Assembly: GCA_021629085.1 (NCBI GenBank) | Contig: JAJXRJ010000034.1 | Coordinates: 1-22,736, forward strand | Direction: 5' to 3' | Source of the DNA: Oscillospiraceae bacterium | Lineage (GTDB): Bacteria; Bacillota; Clostridia; UMGS1810 | DNA: 22,736 nt | Shown here: piece after piece, positions 14,858-22,676 of the stretch | Position numbering within the stretch: position 1 is the first letter of the stretch | Layout of the letters: every line of letters begins with the position of its first letter | The notes under the pieces: model-generated | The model's input: only the letters and a program-made list of their open reading frames with translations | What the model was told of the DNA's origin: nothing | Database searches by the model: none | Program-made: the position numbers and the translations under genes

Positions 14858-16111
14858 ATGATTTTAAGAAGCGAAACGGGGCTTTTGGACAGCGAAATTT
14901 ATGCTGGATTAAAAGAATCTATTGCGGGAAAGCAGCTAAAAAAAGTGCTGCTGCTGCCGCCCGATTTTACCCGGATGTATTCGGGCGCGGGAAAGATTGC
15001 CGCCATGTATTACGACATGTTAAAAGACACCTGCGAGGTGGACATCCTGCCCGCGCTGGGCACGCATGAGCCCATGACAAAAGAGGAGTGCCTAAAATTT
15101 TTTGGCCCCGAAGTGCCGTTTGAACGTATTTTGGTGCACAACTGGCGCACCGATGTGGTAAAGCTTGGCGAGGTGCCGGCGGAATTTGTAAAAGAGGTGT
15201 CAGAGGGGCTGGTGGACAGTGCGATTGATGTGGAGGTCAACCACCGCATTGTGGACCGTTCCTACGACCTCATTATTTCCATCGGACAGGTGGTGCCCCA
15301 CGAAGTGGTGGGCATGGCCAACTATTCCAAAAATATCTTTGTGGGCTGCGGGGGCAGCAGTATGATTAACAGCTCGCACATGCTGGGCGCGTTTTATGGC
15401 ATGGAGCGGGTGATGGGCAAGGATTTTTCGCCGGTACGGCGGGTGTTTGACTATGCCGAGACGCACTTTTTAAAGGATGTGCCGCTTCTCTATGTGCTCA
15501 CTGTGACCACAAACCGGGGCGACGATGTGTTTTTGCACGGGCTATACATTGGCCGGGAACGCGAGTTTTTTGAGCATGCGGTCAAAATGAGCCAGGAGAA
15601 AAACCTCACCTATGTGGAAAAACCGCTTAAAAAAGTGGTGGTGTACTTAGACGGCCGTGAGTTTAAAAGCACCTGGCTGGGAAACAAAGCCATTTACCGC
15701 ACGCGTATGGCGATTGCGGACGGCGGCGAGCTCATTGTGCTTGCGCCGGAGGTCAAAAAATTTGGCGAGGATATGGAAAACGACAAGCTCATCCGGAAAT
15801 ACGGCTATGTGGGCCGGGAGGCTGTGCTCAAACTCACGGAAAAAAATGAGGATTTGCAAAAGAACCTGTCTGTTGCGGCACATCTCATCCACGGGTCGTC
15901 CGACGGGCGGTTTCGCATTACGTACGCGGCAAAAAAGCTCTCAAAAGAAGAGGTGGAGGGCGTGAATTTTCACTATATGGACTATGACGAGGCGGCAGAG
16001 CGCTATGACATCACAAAGCTCATAGACGGCTATAACACGCTCATAGACGGGGAGGAGATTTTTTACATCTCCAACCCTGCGTTGGGGCTTTGGAGCTGCA
16101 AAAACCGATAA
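14858..16111 (+). CDS. LarA-family nickel-pincer 2-hydroxyacid racemase/epimerase homologue
   Basis: LarA enzymes invert 2-hydroxy acids (lactate, malate and others) through a covalently bound nickel-pincer nucleotide. This 417-residue protein keeps the presumed key residues: D36 and R39 in PPDFTR, H70 in ALGTHEPMT, H148 in VPHE, K158 in NYSK, and H174 in NSSH. The H148-K158 and K158-H174 spacings (10 and 16) equal those of L. plantarum H174, K184 and H200, where the lysine anchors the cofactor and H200 binds nickel. The surrounding sequence differs from true LarA (GMANYSKNIFVGCGG), so another substrate, perhaps a sugar acid, is likely. ATG 14858 follows GAGGTG. It is the first gene of a four-gene operon. 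No larB, larC or larE gene is present nearby. Confidence 0.85.
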   Translation: MILRSETGLLDSEIYAGLKESIAGKQLKKVLLLPPDFTRMYSGAGKIAAMYYDMLKDTCEVDILPALGTHEPMTKEECLKFFGPEVPFERILVHNWRTDVVKLGEVPAEFVKEVSEGLVDSAIDVEVNHRIVDRSYDLIISIGQVVPHEVVGMANYSKNIFVGCGGSSMINSSHMLGAFYGMERVMGKDFSPVRRVFDYAETHFLKDVPLLYVLTVTTNRGDDVFLHGLYIGREREFFEHAVKMSQEKNLTYVEKPLKKVVVYLDGREFKSTWLGNKAIYRTRMAIADGGELIVLAPEVKKFGEDMENDKLIRKYGYVGREAVLKLTEKNEDLQKNLSVAAHLIHGSSDGRFRITYAAKKLSKEEVEGVNFHYMDYDEAAERYDITKLIDGYNTLIDGEEIFYISNPALGLWSCKNR

Positions 16112-16137
16112 CATATAAGAAAGATGGGTGAAACAGC

Positions 16138-16968
16138 TTGAAATTAATCGATTTGCACACACATTCTGTAAAATCGGACGGCTCCATGCAGCCGGCTGAA
16201 GTGGTGCGCCATGCGAAACAAAATGGGCTTAGCGCCATTGCACTCACGGACCACGACAACATGGACGGCGTGCAGGAGGCCATGGAGGAAGGAAAAAATA
16301 TCGGCTTAGAAGTGGTGCCGGGCGTGGAGCTCTCGGTACAGTCGGCCACAGAAACCCATATTTTGGGATATGACATCGACATTCACAACGACGTACTCAT
16401 AAAGACGCTGGAGGAGGCCAAACAGGTGCGTAAAAACCGCAATGCCGAAACCAGCCGGAAGCTTCGCGAAATTGGGTTTGACGTCTCGGTGGAGGAAGCG
16501 GAGGCCATTGCGCCAAACGGCGTGGTGGGCCGCGCGCACTTTGCCAAAGTGATGGTGCAAAAGGGCATGGTAGGCTCGGTAAAAGAGGCGTTTGACCGCT
16601 ATTTGGCAAATGGCCGGCCGGCCTATTCGTCCACGCAGCTTTTAACGCCGGAGGAAGGCGTGCAGCTCATTCAAACTGCGGGCGGCAAGGCATTTGTGGC
16701 GCATTTGCACCTCATCCGGTTAGAGGATGACGCATTGATTGCCTTTTTAAAACGGCTGCAAAAGGTGGGGCTCTCAGGCGTGGAGGGATATTACACGGAA
16801 TACACCCCCGAAATGCAGGAGAAATACCAAAATATAGCACAAAATTTGGGACTCAAAATTTCCGGCGGCACGGATTTTCACGGCGAAATGAAGCCGCATA
16901 TTGCCATTGGGCGCGGGCTGGGCAATTTGGAAATTCCCTATTCGGTATTAGAGCAAATCCGGGCATAG
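16138..16968 (+). CDS. PHP-domain phosphoesterase (COG0613, YciV/RNase AM-like)
   Basis: PHP proteins of this group are metal-dependent phosphoesterases that act on nucleoside 3',5'-bisphosphates, 5' RNA ends or similar phosphates. The 276-residue protein shows the metal ligands H7 and H9 (DLHTHS), D14, D38 and H39 (LTDHD), E64 (PGVELS), H74, H134, H189 (VAHLH) and D246/H248 (GGTDFHG). The common AHP motif is AHL here. The start is TTG 16138, giving MKLIDLHTHS; the ribosome site is weak (GGGTGA). It begins 26 nt after the LarA-like gene, within the same operon. The substrate is unproven. Confidence 0.88.
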   Translation: MKLIDLHTHSVKSDGSMQPAEVVRHAKQNGLSAIALTDHDNMDGVQEAMEEGKNIGLEVVPGVELSVQSATETHILGYDIDIHNDVLIKTLEEAKQVRKNRNAETSRKLREIGFDVSVEEAEAIAPNGVVGRAHFAKVMVQKGMVGSVKEAFDRYLANGRPAYSSTQLLTPEEGVQLIQTAGGKAFVAHLHLIRLEDDALIAFLKRLQKVGLSGVEGYYTEYTPEMQEKYQNIAQNLGLKISGGTDFHGEMKPHIAIGRGLGNLEIPYSVLEQIRA

Positions 16969-16992
16969 CGATTAAAAAAGGAGGCATATCCC

Positions 16993-17886
16993 ATGCGAAA
17001 TGCGGCACAACCACTCATTGACATGCAAAAAACCACAGAGTTTTTAGTCTGTATCGACTCGGACGGCTGTGTGTTTGACACCATGGAGGTCAAACACAAG
17101 GAGTGTTTTACACCCAATTTTATCAATTATTTTAACTTGCAGTCCGTTTCCAAATATGCGCGGGAGGCGTGGGAATATGTAAACCTCTATTCCAAATCCC
17201 GTGGTACCAACCGGTTTCCGGCGCTTGTTGAAACACTGGAGCTGCTTTCTTTGCGGCATGAAGTAAAAAAGCGCGGCTACAAACTGCCGGACCTTGCGCC
17301 GCTCAAAAATTGGATTGCCGGTGAGACTAAGCTTGGGAATCCTGCGCTTGAGGCTTATGTGGCAGCAGGGCACAAGGAGGAAATTTTGCAGGAAACGCTT
17401 GCATGGTCAACTGCTGTCAATGACACTGTGGCAAGCCTGGTGCGGGGTGTGCCGCCGTTCCCTTGCGTGGTGGAAAGCCTTCAGAAAATGCAGGGCCGCG
17501 CGGATGTCATTATCGTGTCTCAAACGCCGAATGACGCGCTGGTGCGGGAATGGAAAGAGCACGGCATTGACCGGTATGTGCGTGTGATTGCAGGGCAGGA
17601 AATGGGCACGAAAGCGGAGTGCATTGCATTTGCCAAGGCGCACGGCTATGCCGATGACCATGTGCTCATGATTGGAGACGCCCCGGGCGATTACAATGCC
17701 GCAAAACAAAACCAGGCACTGTTTTTCCCCATCAATCCCGGTTCGGAAGAACGCGCATGGCAGCAGTTTTTGGACGAGGCATTTGACAAATTTACCAGCT
17801 TGCAGTATAAAGGCGCTTATCAGGACGGCTTGATTGCAGCATTTGACGCTTGTTTGCCGGATACGCCGCCTTGGGAAACGAAATAA
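16993..17886 (+). CDS. HAD-superfamily hydrolase
   Basis: HAD hydrolases are usually phosphatases using an Asp nucleophile and Mg2+. This 297-residue protein has motif I DSDGCVFDT (nucleophile D22, acid/base D24), motif II Ser176 in IVSQT, motif III Lys207 and motif IV GDAPGD (D229, D233). Residues about 40-155 form a large helical cap, longer than in phosphoglycolate-phosphatase-like members, which suggests a dedicated small-molecule substrate. ATG 16993 follows AAGGAGG. It is 24 nt after the PHP gene and 20 nt before gnd, so it belongs to the same transcription unit. I cannot assign the substrate. Confidence 0.85.
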   Translation: MRNAAQPLIDMQKTTEFLVCIDSDGCVFDTMEVKHKECFTPNFINYFNLQSVSKYAREAWEYVNLYSKSRGTNRFPALVETLELLSLRHEVKKRGYKLPDLAPLKNWIAGETKLGNPALEAYVAAGHKEEILQETLAWSTAVNDTVASLVRGVPPFPCVVESLQKMQGRADVIIVSQTPNDALVREWKEHGIDRYVRVIAGQEMGTKAECIAFAKAHGYADDHVLMIGDAPGDYNAAKQNQALFFPINPGSEERAWQQFLDEAFDKFTSLQYKGAYQDGLIAAFDACLPDTPPWETK

Positions 17887-17906
17887 ATAAAAAAGGAGAG
17901 GTTTAT

Positions 17907-19358
17907 GTGAAAAAAGCGGATATTGGTTTGATTGGCCTTGCGGTGATGGGGGAAAACCTTGTCATGAATATGGAGAGCAAGGGGTTTACGGTTGCGGTGT
18001 ATAACCGCACGCCGGAAAAGGTGCAGCGGTTTTTGGAAGGCCGCGCAAAAGGTAAAAACATCATCGGTACATACTCCATCGAGGAGCTGGCGGCCAATTT
18101 GGAAAAGCCGCGCAAGGTGATGCTCATGGTCAAGGCCGGCCAGCCGGTGGACGATTTTATTGAAAAGGTCATCCCGCATTTAGAGCCGGGTGACATTATC
18201 ATAGACGGCGGGAATTCCCATTTCCCCGATACAGCCCGCCGCACCAAGTATGTGGAGAGCAAGGGGCTTCTGTACATCGGCACCGGCGTTTCGGGCGGGG
18301 AAGAGGGCGCGCTCAAAGGCCCCAGCATGATGCCGGGCGGTTCGCCTGCGGCATGGCCGTATGTAAAACCCATTTTCCAGTCCATCTGCGCCAAGGTGGA
18401 GGACGGCTCCCCCTGCTGCGACTGGGTGGGAGAGGGCGGCGCCGGCCATTTTGTGAAAATGGTGCATAACGGGATTGAATACGGCGATATGCAGCTCATC
18501 TGTGAGGCCTATCAGCTCATGCGCGACTATCTTCATATGAGTGCGGACGAAATGCACACGGTGTTTGCCGAGTGGAACAACCAGGAGCTCGACAGCTATC
18601 TGATTGAAATTACCAGAGATATTTTGGCTTATAAAGACACAGACGGCGCACCCATTGTGGACAAAATTTTGGATACGGCGGGGCAAAAGGGCACCGGGAA
18701 GTGGACCGGAATTGCCGCGCTGGACGAAGGCGTGCCCTTGACGCTCATTGGCGAAGCGGTATTTTCCCGCTGCTTGAGCGCCATTAAGGAGGAACGGGTG
18801 GAGGCCTCTAAAATCCTCACCGGCCCGAAACCGGAATTCCATGGGGACAAACAGGCGTTTATAAATGACATCAAAGATGCGCTGTACGCGGCAAAAATTG
18901 TGTCCTACGCACAAGGGTACACGCTCATGCGGGCGGCGGCCAAAACCTATGGCTGGAATTTAAACTATGGCGGCATTGCGCTTATGTGGCGGGGGGGATG
19001 TATCATCCGCAGCGTCTTTTTGGGTAAAATCAAAGAGGCGTTTGACAACAACCCGGCGCTTACCAATTTGCTGCTGGACCCGTATTTTAAAGACATTATC
19101 ACAAATGCGCAGGCAGGCTGGAGAAGGGTGTTAGCGGCGGCGCTTACCAATGGGATTCCCGTGCCGGCAATGACCACGGCGCTCTGCTATTTTGACGGCT
19201 ACCGGTGCGCAAACCTTCCCGCAAACCTCTTACAGGCACAGCGCGACTATTTCGGTGCGCACACCTATGAGCGCTTAGACCAGCCGCGCGGCAAATTTTT
19301 CCACACCAATTGGACCGGGCACGGCGGCGATACGGCGGCGTCTACTTATATTGTATAA
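17907..19358 (+). CDS. gnd: 6-phosphogluconate dehydrogenase, decarboxylating (NADP-type)
   Basis: Gnd converts 6-phosphogluconate to ribulose 5-phosphate, CO2 and NADPH in the oxidative pentose phosphate pathway. The 483-residue length fits the long, homodimeric form. Signatures are GLAVMGENLVMNMESKGFTV with NRT at 33-35 (NADP 2'-phosphate site), DGGNSHFPDT, SGGEEGALKGPSMMPGG, and the catalytic segment with K184, N188 and E191, plus the C-terminal HTNWTGHGG tail (most members have GRGG). GTG 17907 is chosen with GGAGAGG at 17895-17901; the open frame upstream enters the HAD gene. zwf and a lactonase are not in the window. Confidence 0.96.
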   Translation: MKKADIGLIGLAVMGENLVMNMESKGFTVAVYNRTPEKVQRFLEGRAKGKNIIGTYSIEELAANLEKPRKVMLMVKAGQPVDDFIEKVIPHLEPGDIIIDGGNSHFPDTARRTKYVESKGLLYIGTGVSGGEEGALKGPSMMPGGSPAAWPYVKPIFQSICAKVEDGSPCCDWVGEGGAGHFVKMVHNGIEYGDMQLICEAYQLMRDYLHMSADEMHTVFAEWNNQELDSYLIEITRDILAYKDTDGAPIVDKILDTAGQKGTGKWTGIAALDEGVPLTLIGEAVFSRCLSAIKEERVEASKILTGPKPEFHGDKQAFINDIKDALYAAKIVSYAQGYTLMRAAAKTYGWNLNYGGIALMWRGGCIIRSVFLGKIKEAFDNNPALTNLLLDPYFKDIITNAQAGWRRVLAAALTNGIPVPAMTTALCYFDGYRCANLPANLLQAQRDYFGAHTYERLDQPRGKFFHTNWTGHGGDTAASTYIV

Positions 19359-19364
19359 CACAAA

Positions 19365-19397
19365 AAGCAGCGGCCGGACTGGCCGCTGCTTGTTTCC
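19365..19397 (+). terminator. Terminator after gnd
   Basis: A perfect 11-bp stem (19365-19375 with 19381-19391) with a 5-nt loop lies 7 nt after the gnd stop. The T-tract is weak (TTGTTTCC), but the stem is long and GC-rich. Confidence 0.75.
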
Positions 19398-19407
19398 TGC
19401 AAAGAGA

Positions 19408-19436
19408 TTGACTTTTTTTAGAAACAGGAGTATGAT
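19408..19436 (+). promoter_or_regulatory. Sigma-A promoter of the lipid kinase gene
   Basis: -35 TTGACT at 19408-19413 and -10 TATGAT at 19431-19436 are spaced by 17 nt. It lies between the gnd terminator and the kinase start. Confidence 0.78.
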
Positions 19437-19480
19437 AAAAAACTGGGTTATGCAAATTTGCTTGTATTTGGGTGAAAAAC

Positions 19481-20401
19481 ATGGGGAAAAAACTGCTGTT
19501 TGTGCTAAATCCCTTTTCGGGAAAAGCACAGATTAAACACAATCTTTTAAAAATTATCGATACCTTTGTAAAAGCTGGATGGGAGGTAACCGTGCATCCC
19601 ACACAAGAGCGGCTGGATGCGTATGAGACCATCCGCACGCGTGCGCACGACTATCAGATGGTGGTGGTTTCAGGCGGCGACGGCACCTTAAACGAAGGGG
19701 TACGGGGGCTGATGGAGATCAAAAAAGAGATGCGCCCGGACTTGGGCTATATCCCAGCCGGCACAGTCAATGATTTTGCCAGCAGCTTTAACATCCCTAA
19801 AAACATGGCGGAAGCGGCAAAAAATATTGTGGAGGGCGCACCGCTTTCCTGTGATGTTGGAAAATTCGGTGACGAATATTTCACTTATGTGGCGGCGTTC
19901 GGTGCGTTTACCGACGTGCCCTATGAAACCTCCCAGCAGTTTAAAAACCTGTTTGGATACGCGGCCTATGTGATGGAGGGCATCAAACGGCTGGCGTCCA
20001 TCCGCTCCTGCCATGTGACGGCGGAGTATGACGGCAACACGGTGGAGGGAGATTTTATATTTGGCATGGTATCCAACACCACCTATGTGGCAGGCATGAA
20101 ATACAATCCTGATTTTGAAATTTCCTTAAACGACGGCCTGTTTGAAGTGGTGCTCATCAAAATGCCGTCCAATCCAATTGAATTTCAGCTCACCATTACA
20201 GAGCTCTTGCGGCAGGATGTTTCATCTGCGCATTTTGTGGCGTTTAAAACGGCAAACATCCGATTTTGGTCAGAGGAGGCAATCACCTGGACGCTGGACG
20301 GGGAGTTTGGCGGCGCGCATCAAGAAATTGAAATTCAGAACAAACAAAACGCAGTGCGGTTTATCACCCGCGGCTTTGCCCAGGATGGGGAATTGGAGTA
20401 A
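19481..20401 (+). CDS. Diacylglycerol/lipid kinase family protein (YegS/DagK type)
   Basis: Members phosphorylate diacylglycerol or related lipids at the cytoplasmic membrane face, recycling lipid headgroup by-products. The 306-residue protein has the phosphate-binding N-terminus (FVLNPFSGKA), the nucleotide motif GGDGTLNE at residues 65-72, and YIPAGTVNDFASSF, which is the conserved GTxNDFA block. ATG 19481 is chosen (GGGTGA at 19470-19475); the in-frame GTG at 19472 overlaps that site. Whether it is a true DagK or another lipid kinase cannot be told from sequence alone. It forms its own transcription unit. Confidence 0.92.
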   Translation: MGKKLLFVLNPFSGKAQIKHNLLKIIDTFVKAGWEVTVHPTQERLDAYETIRTRAHDYQMVVVSGGDGTLNEGVRGLMEIKKEMRPDLGYIPAGTVNDFASSFNIPKNMAEAAKNIVEGAPLSCDVGKFGDEYFTYVAAFGAFTDVPYETSQQFKNLFGYAAYVMEGIKRLASIRSCHVTAEYDGNTVEGDFIFGMVSNTTYVAGMKYNPDFEISLNDGLFEVVLIKMPSNPIEFQLTITELLRQDVSSAHFVAFKTANIRFWSEEAITWTLDGEFGGAHQEIEIQNKQNAVRFITRGFAQDGELE

Positions 20402-20411
20402 ACATATCCTA

Positions 20412-20456
20412 AAACCACAAAAAAGGCGGAGCGCACTCCAGCCTTTTTTGTGGTTT
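20412..20456 (+). terminator. Palindromic (bidirectional) terminator after the lipid kinase gene
   Basis: Perfect 16-nt arms (20412-20427 and 20441-20456) carry A-rich and T-rich tracts. The interior forms a second small GGAG/CTCC stem with one unpaired A. Because all neighbours are on +, it mainly serves the kinase gene. Confidence 0.85.
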
Positions 20457-20565
20457 ATTAAGATTTACTTATGGAGGATACGTTTGTATCTGTTACCATT
20501 AAACACCAATTGCGTGAAAGATATGTGAAAACACGGTGAGAATTTAAAAAAACTTGGAGGCCAAT
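20457..20565. other. Upstream region of the sialidase-like gene; no firm promoter
   Basis: This gap shows only a weak promoter-like pair (TTTACT at 20464-20469 and TATCTG at 20487-20492, 17 nt apart) and a 22-codon ORF at 20471-20539 with no ribosome site. No operator or riboswitch was recognised. Confidence 0.4.
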
Positions 20566-22245
20566 ATGAAAGACAATCGAAATATTGCAGAAGGAAGGCC
20601 CATTCCAGACGAGGGATACTGCGACCAGCCGTATATTGTGATTGCGGACGACGGCGCATGGGTGTGTGTGATGACCACGGGCAAAGGGGAAGAGGGCGAG
20701 GCAGGGCAGCATATTGTGTCTATGAGAAGTACTGACCAGGGCAAAACCTGGTGTGATATTGCGGACATTGAAAGCGCCAAGGCGCCGGAATCTTCCTGGG
20801 TGACGCCATTTAAAACGCCATATGGCAGGATTTATGCGTTTTACACCTTCAACGGCGACAATCTGCGCAAGGTAATTGGCGAGGGGACATATGCGCAAAA
20901 CCGCGTGGACACGCTGGGGTATTACGCATTTAAATATTCCGATGACAACGGCCTTAGCTGGTCAGAAGAGCGGCGTTATATCCCGGTGCGGGAGTTTGCA
21001 ATCGACCGCAACAACCCCTATGGCGGAAAGGTGCGTTTTTTCTGGAGCGTGTCCAAGCCCATTTTGTGCGACGGTGTATTTTATGTGGGGCTTTCTAAGG
21101 TGGGCAGCTTTGGGTATGGATTTATGGAGAGCTCGGAAGGGGTAATCATCAAAAGCGACAACCTCCCTTATGAAAAGGATCCGGACAAGCTGCGTTTTGA
21201 AACGCTGCCGGATGGCGACGTTGGACTCAAAAGCCCCATTGGGCCGGTTTCTGACGAACACAACATCACCTGCCTTTCCGACGGGAGTTTATACTGTGTA
21301 TTCCGCACCATTGAAGGGCACAACTGCGAAACATACAGCCGGGACGGCGGGCACACCTGGACCAAGCCGGACTATGTGCGGTATGCCGATGGGCGCAGGA
21401 TGAAACATCCGCGCGCGGCAAATTTTGTGCGCCGGTATGAAAACGGCAATTACACGCTTTGGTTTCACAACCATGGCGGCAAGTGGTATGAAGACCGCAA
21501 CCCGTGTTTTTTGTCGGGCGGCGTGGAACAAGATGGCCGTATTTTGTGGTCGCAGCCTGAAATTGTACTCTATGATGACAACCCCTACACGCGGATCAGT
21601 TACCCGGACTTTTTAGAGGACGCGGGGAGCTATTACATATCGGAAACGCAAAAATCGGTTGCGCGTGTGCATCCGGTAGACCCTTCTTTGCTTGCGGGCA
21701 TGTGGGACATGCAAGGTGCGGCGCCGATTTGTGCGGACAGCCTGCTGGCATCGGGCAAGGGCGACTGCAAACTGCCGCCGCTGCCTGTGTTTTTAGATCA
21801 AAACGGCAGTTTTACGCGGGAAGGCTTTAGCTTGGTATTTACCATTTCGAAATCAGCGCTTGCAAAAGACGGCGTGTTGTTTGACAGCACTGCCCCAGAT
21901 GGGAGCGGCTTTTTGGTTTTGGTGAAGCAAAAAAAGGTCACCATCTCCCTGTGCGACGGCCGCAGCGTGTGCGCGTGGGACAGCGATACGATAGACGTAC
22001 AGGAAACAAATCACGTCGCCATCATTGTGGACGGCGGCCCGCACATTATATCATTTGTGGTAAACGGCGTGTTTTGTGACGGCGGGGAGGAACGCCAGTT
22101 TGGATTTGGGCGGTTTTCACCCGATTTGCGCCATGCAAACGGTACGGATACTTTAAGGGTGTCAAACCGTGTAGCGCAATTTTGGCTGTACGGCCGCGCG
22201 GTAAAAACGTATGAAGCTGTTTCTGATTTCCAGTTCCGGCTGTAA
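20566..22245 (+). CDS. Sialidase-fold (Asp-box) protein with LamG-like C-terminal domain
   Basis: This 559-residue protein has a six-bladed-propeller N-terminal part and no signal peptide, so it is probably cytoplasmic. Three Asp-boxes are clear: STDQGKTW (55-62), SDDNGLSW (125-132) and SRDGGHTW (258-265). A conserved YTRISYPDFLEDAGSYYISETQK stretch follows near 340-363. Residues about 428-559 resemble a concanavalin-like (LamG) beta-sandwich. The classic sialidase FRIP motif and complete arginine triad are not evident, so a different glycoside or no catalytic role is possible. ATG 20566 follows GGAGG at 20556-20560. A terminator follows. Confidence 0.8.
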   Translation: MKDNRNIAEGRPIPDEGYCDQPYIVIADDGAWVCVMTTGKGEEGEAGQHIVSMRSTDQGKTWCDIADIESAKAPESSWVTPFKTPYGRIYAFYTFNGDNLRKVIGEGTYAQNRVDTLGYYAFKYSDDNGLSWSEERRYIPVREFAIDRNNPYGGKVRFFWSVSKPILCDGVFYVGLSKVGSFGYGFMESSEGVIIKSDNLPYEKDPDKLRFETLPDGDVGLKSPIGPVSDEHNITCLSDGSLYCVFRTIEGHNCETYSRDGGHTWTKPDYVRYADGRRMKHPRAANFVRRYENGNYTLWFHNHGGKWYEDRNPCFLSGGVEQDGRILWSQPEIVLYDDNPYTRISYPDFLEDAGSYYISETQKSVARVHPVDPSLLAGMWDMQGAAPICADSLLASGKGDCKLPPLPVFLDQNGSFTREGFSLVFTISKSALAKDGVLFDSTAPDGSGFLVLVKQKKVTISLCDGRSVCAWDSDTIDVQETNHVAIIVDGGPHIISFVVNGVFCDGGEERQFGFGRFSPDLRHANGTDTLRVSNRVAQFWLYGRAVKTYEAVSDFQFRL

Positions 22246-22249
22246 GAGG

Positions 22250-22282
22250 AAAGGGTCTATCTTTTGGGATGGGCCTTTTTTT
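22250..22282 (+). terminator. Terminator of the sialidase-like gene
   Basis: An 11-bp stem with one bulged G (22250-22261 with 22268-22278) and a 6-nt loop leads into TTTTTTT at 22276-22282, beginning 4 nt after the stop. Confidence 0.82.
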
Positions 22283-22443
22283 ATTTCCAAAATTTTTATG
22301 CAGTTTGGTGTGCATATTGCCCGCTGGTTTGGTCATAATAAAACTGTAACGCGGGCGGCGGAAAAAGTGAATCCAGCTTTTGGCCGCAAAGTGTGGAAGC
22401 CATTGTATTTCCTATAAAAATGGGAATTTTTTATGGAAATATA
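22283..22443. other. Non-coding gap before the tRNA-Leu promoter, with one AT-rich inverted repeat
   Basis: No gene is supported here. Arms ATTTCC-T-ATAAAAA (22407-22420) and TTTTTATGGAAAT (22428-22440) pair over 13 bp with one bulge, and end 3 nt before the tRNA promoter -35. They could act as an AT-rich upstream element or a transcription barrier. The rest shows no recognisable feature. Confidence 0.45.
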
Positions 22444-22472
22444 TTGACACGCCAAAGAGATTGTGTTATCCT
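22444..22472 (+). promoter_or_regulatory. Promoter of the tRNA-Leu gene
   Basis: -35 TTGACA at 22444-22449 and -10 TATCCT at 22467-22472 have a 17-nt spacer. The expected start lies near 22479, giving a 5' leader of about 60 nt that includes the palindrome GATTGATCAATC (22487-22498) and a CAGTG/CACTG hairpin (22501-22517). Confidence 0.75.
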
Positions 22473-22540
22473 AATATGGCAGTTTTGATTGATCAATCGG
22501 CAGTGTGTTAACCACTGTTCGGATAACAAACTTTATGCAT

Positions 22541-22624
22541 GCGGGCGTGGCGGAATTGGCAGACGCGCTAGACTTAGGATCTAGTGTCCACGACGTGGGG
22601 GTTCAAGTCCCTCCGCCCGCACCA
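22541..22624 (+). tRNA. tRNA-Leu (anticodon TAG), CCA encoded
   Basis: The 84-nt gene has a 7-bp acceptor stem (GCGGGCG with CGCCCGC) followed by A and a genomic CCA. The anticodon stem CTAGA/TCTAG encloses loop CTTAGGA with anticodon TAG at 22575-22577, reading CUA and related Leu codons. The long class II variable arm (TGTCCACGACGTGG) and the GGTTCAAGTCC T-loop region confirm leucine identity. It is a single tRNA gene with its own promoter and terminator. Confidence 0.96.
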
Positions 22625-22625
22625 T

Positions 22626-22676
22626 ACCGAGTGTTCTTACAGGACTTAAAGGGTTCTGTATAGCACTCGGTTTTTT
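22626..22676 (+). terminator. Terminator after tRNA-Leu
   Basis: An outer 8-bp stem (ACCGAGTG at 22626-22633, CACTCGGT at 22664-22671) and an inner TACAG/CTGTA stem (22638-22642, 22656-22660) lead into TTTTTT at 22671-22676. It starts 1 nt after the encoded CCA. The last 60 bases of the window show nothing recognisable. Confidence 0.85.

Noticed and set aside
16124..16141. Five-codon ORF (MGETA) whose stop overlaps the TTG start of the PHP gene.
   Set aside because: It has no ribosome-binding site of its own and is likely coincidence.
19432..19536. Small ORF starting at ATG 19432 before the lipid kinase.
   Set aside because: Its start codon is part of the -10 hexamer, so it would not be in the transcript, and it overlaps the kinase gene out of frame.
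20471..20539. 22-codon ORF upstream of the sialidase-like gene.
   Set aside because: It has no ribosome-binding site and no recognisable sequence.
22211..22417. 68-codon ORF overlapping the sialidase gene end and its terminator.
   Set aside because: It reads through a clear terminator and has no family resemblance.
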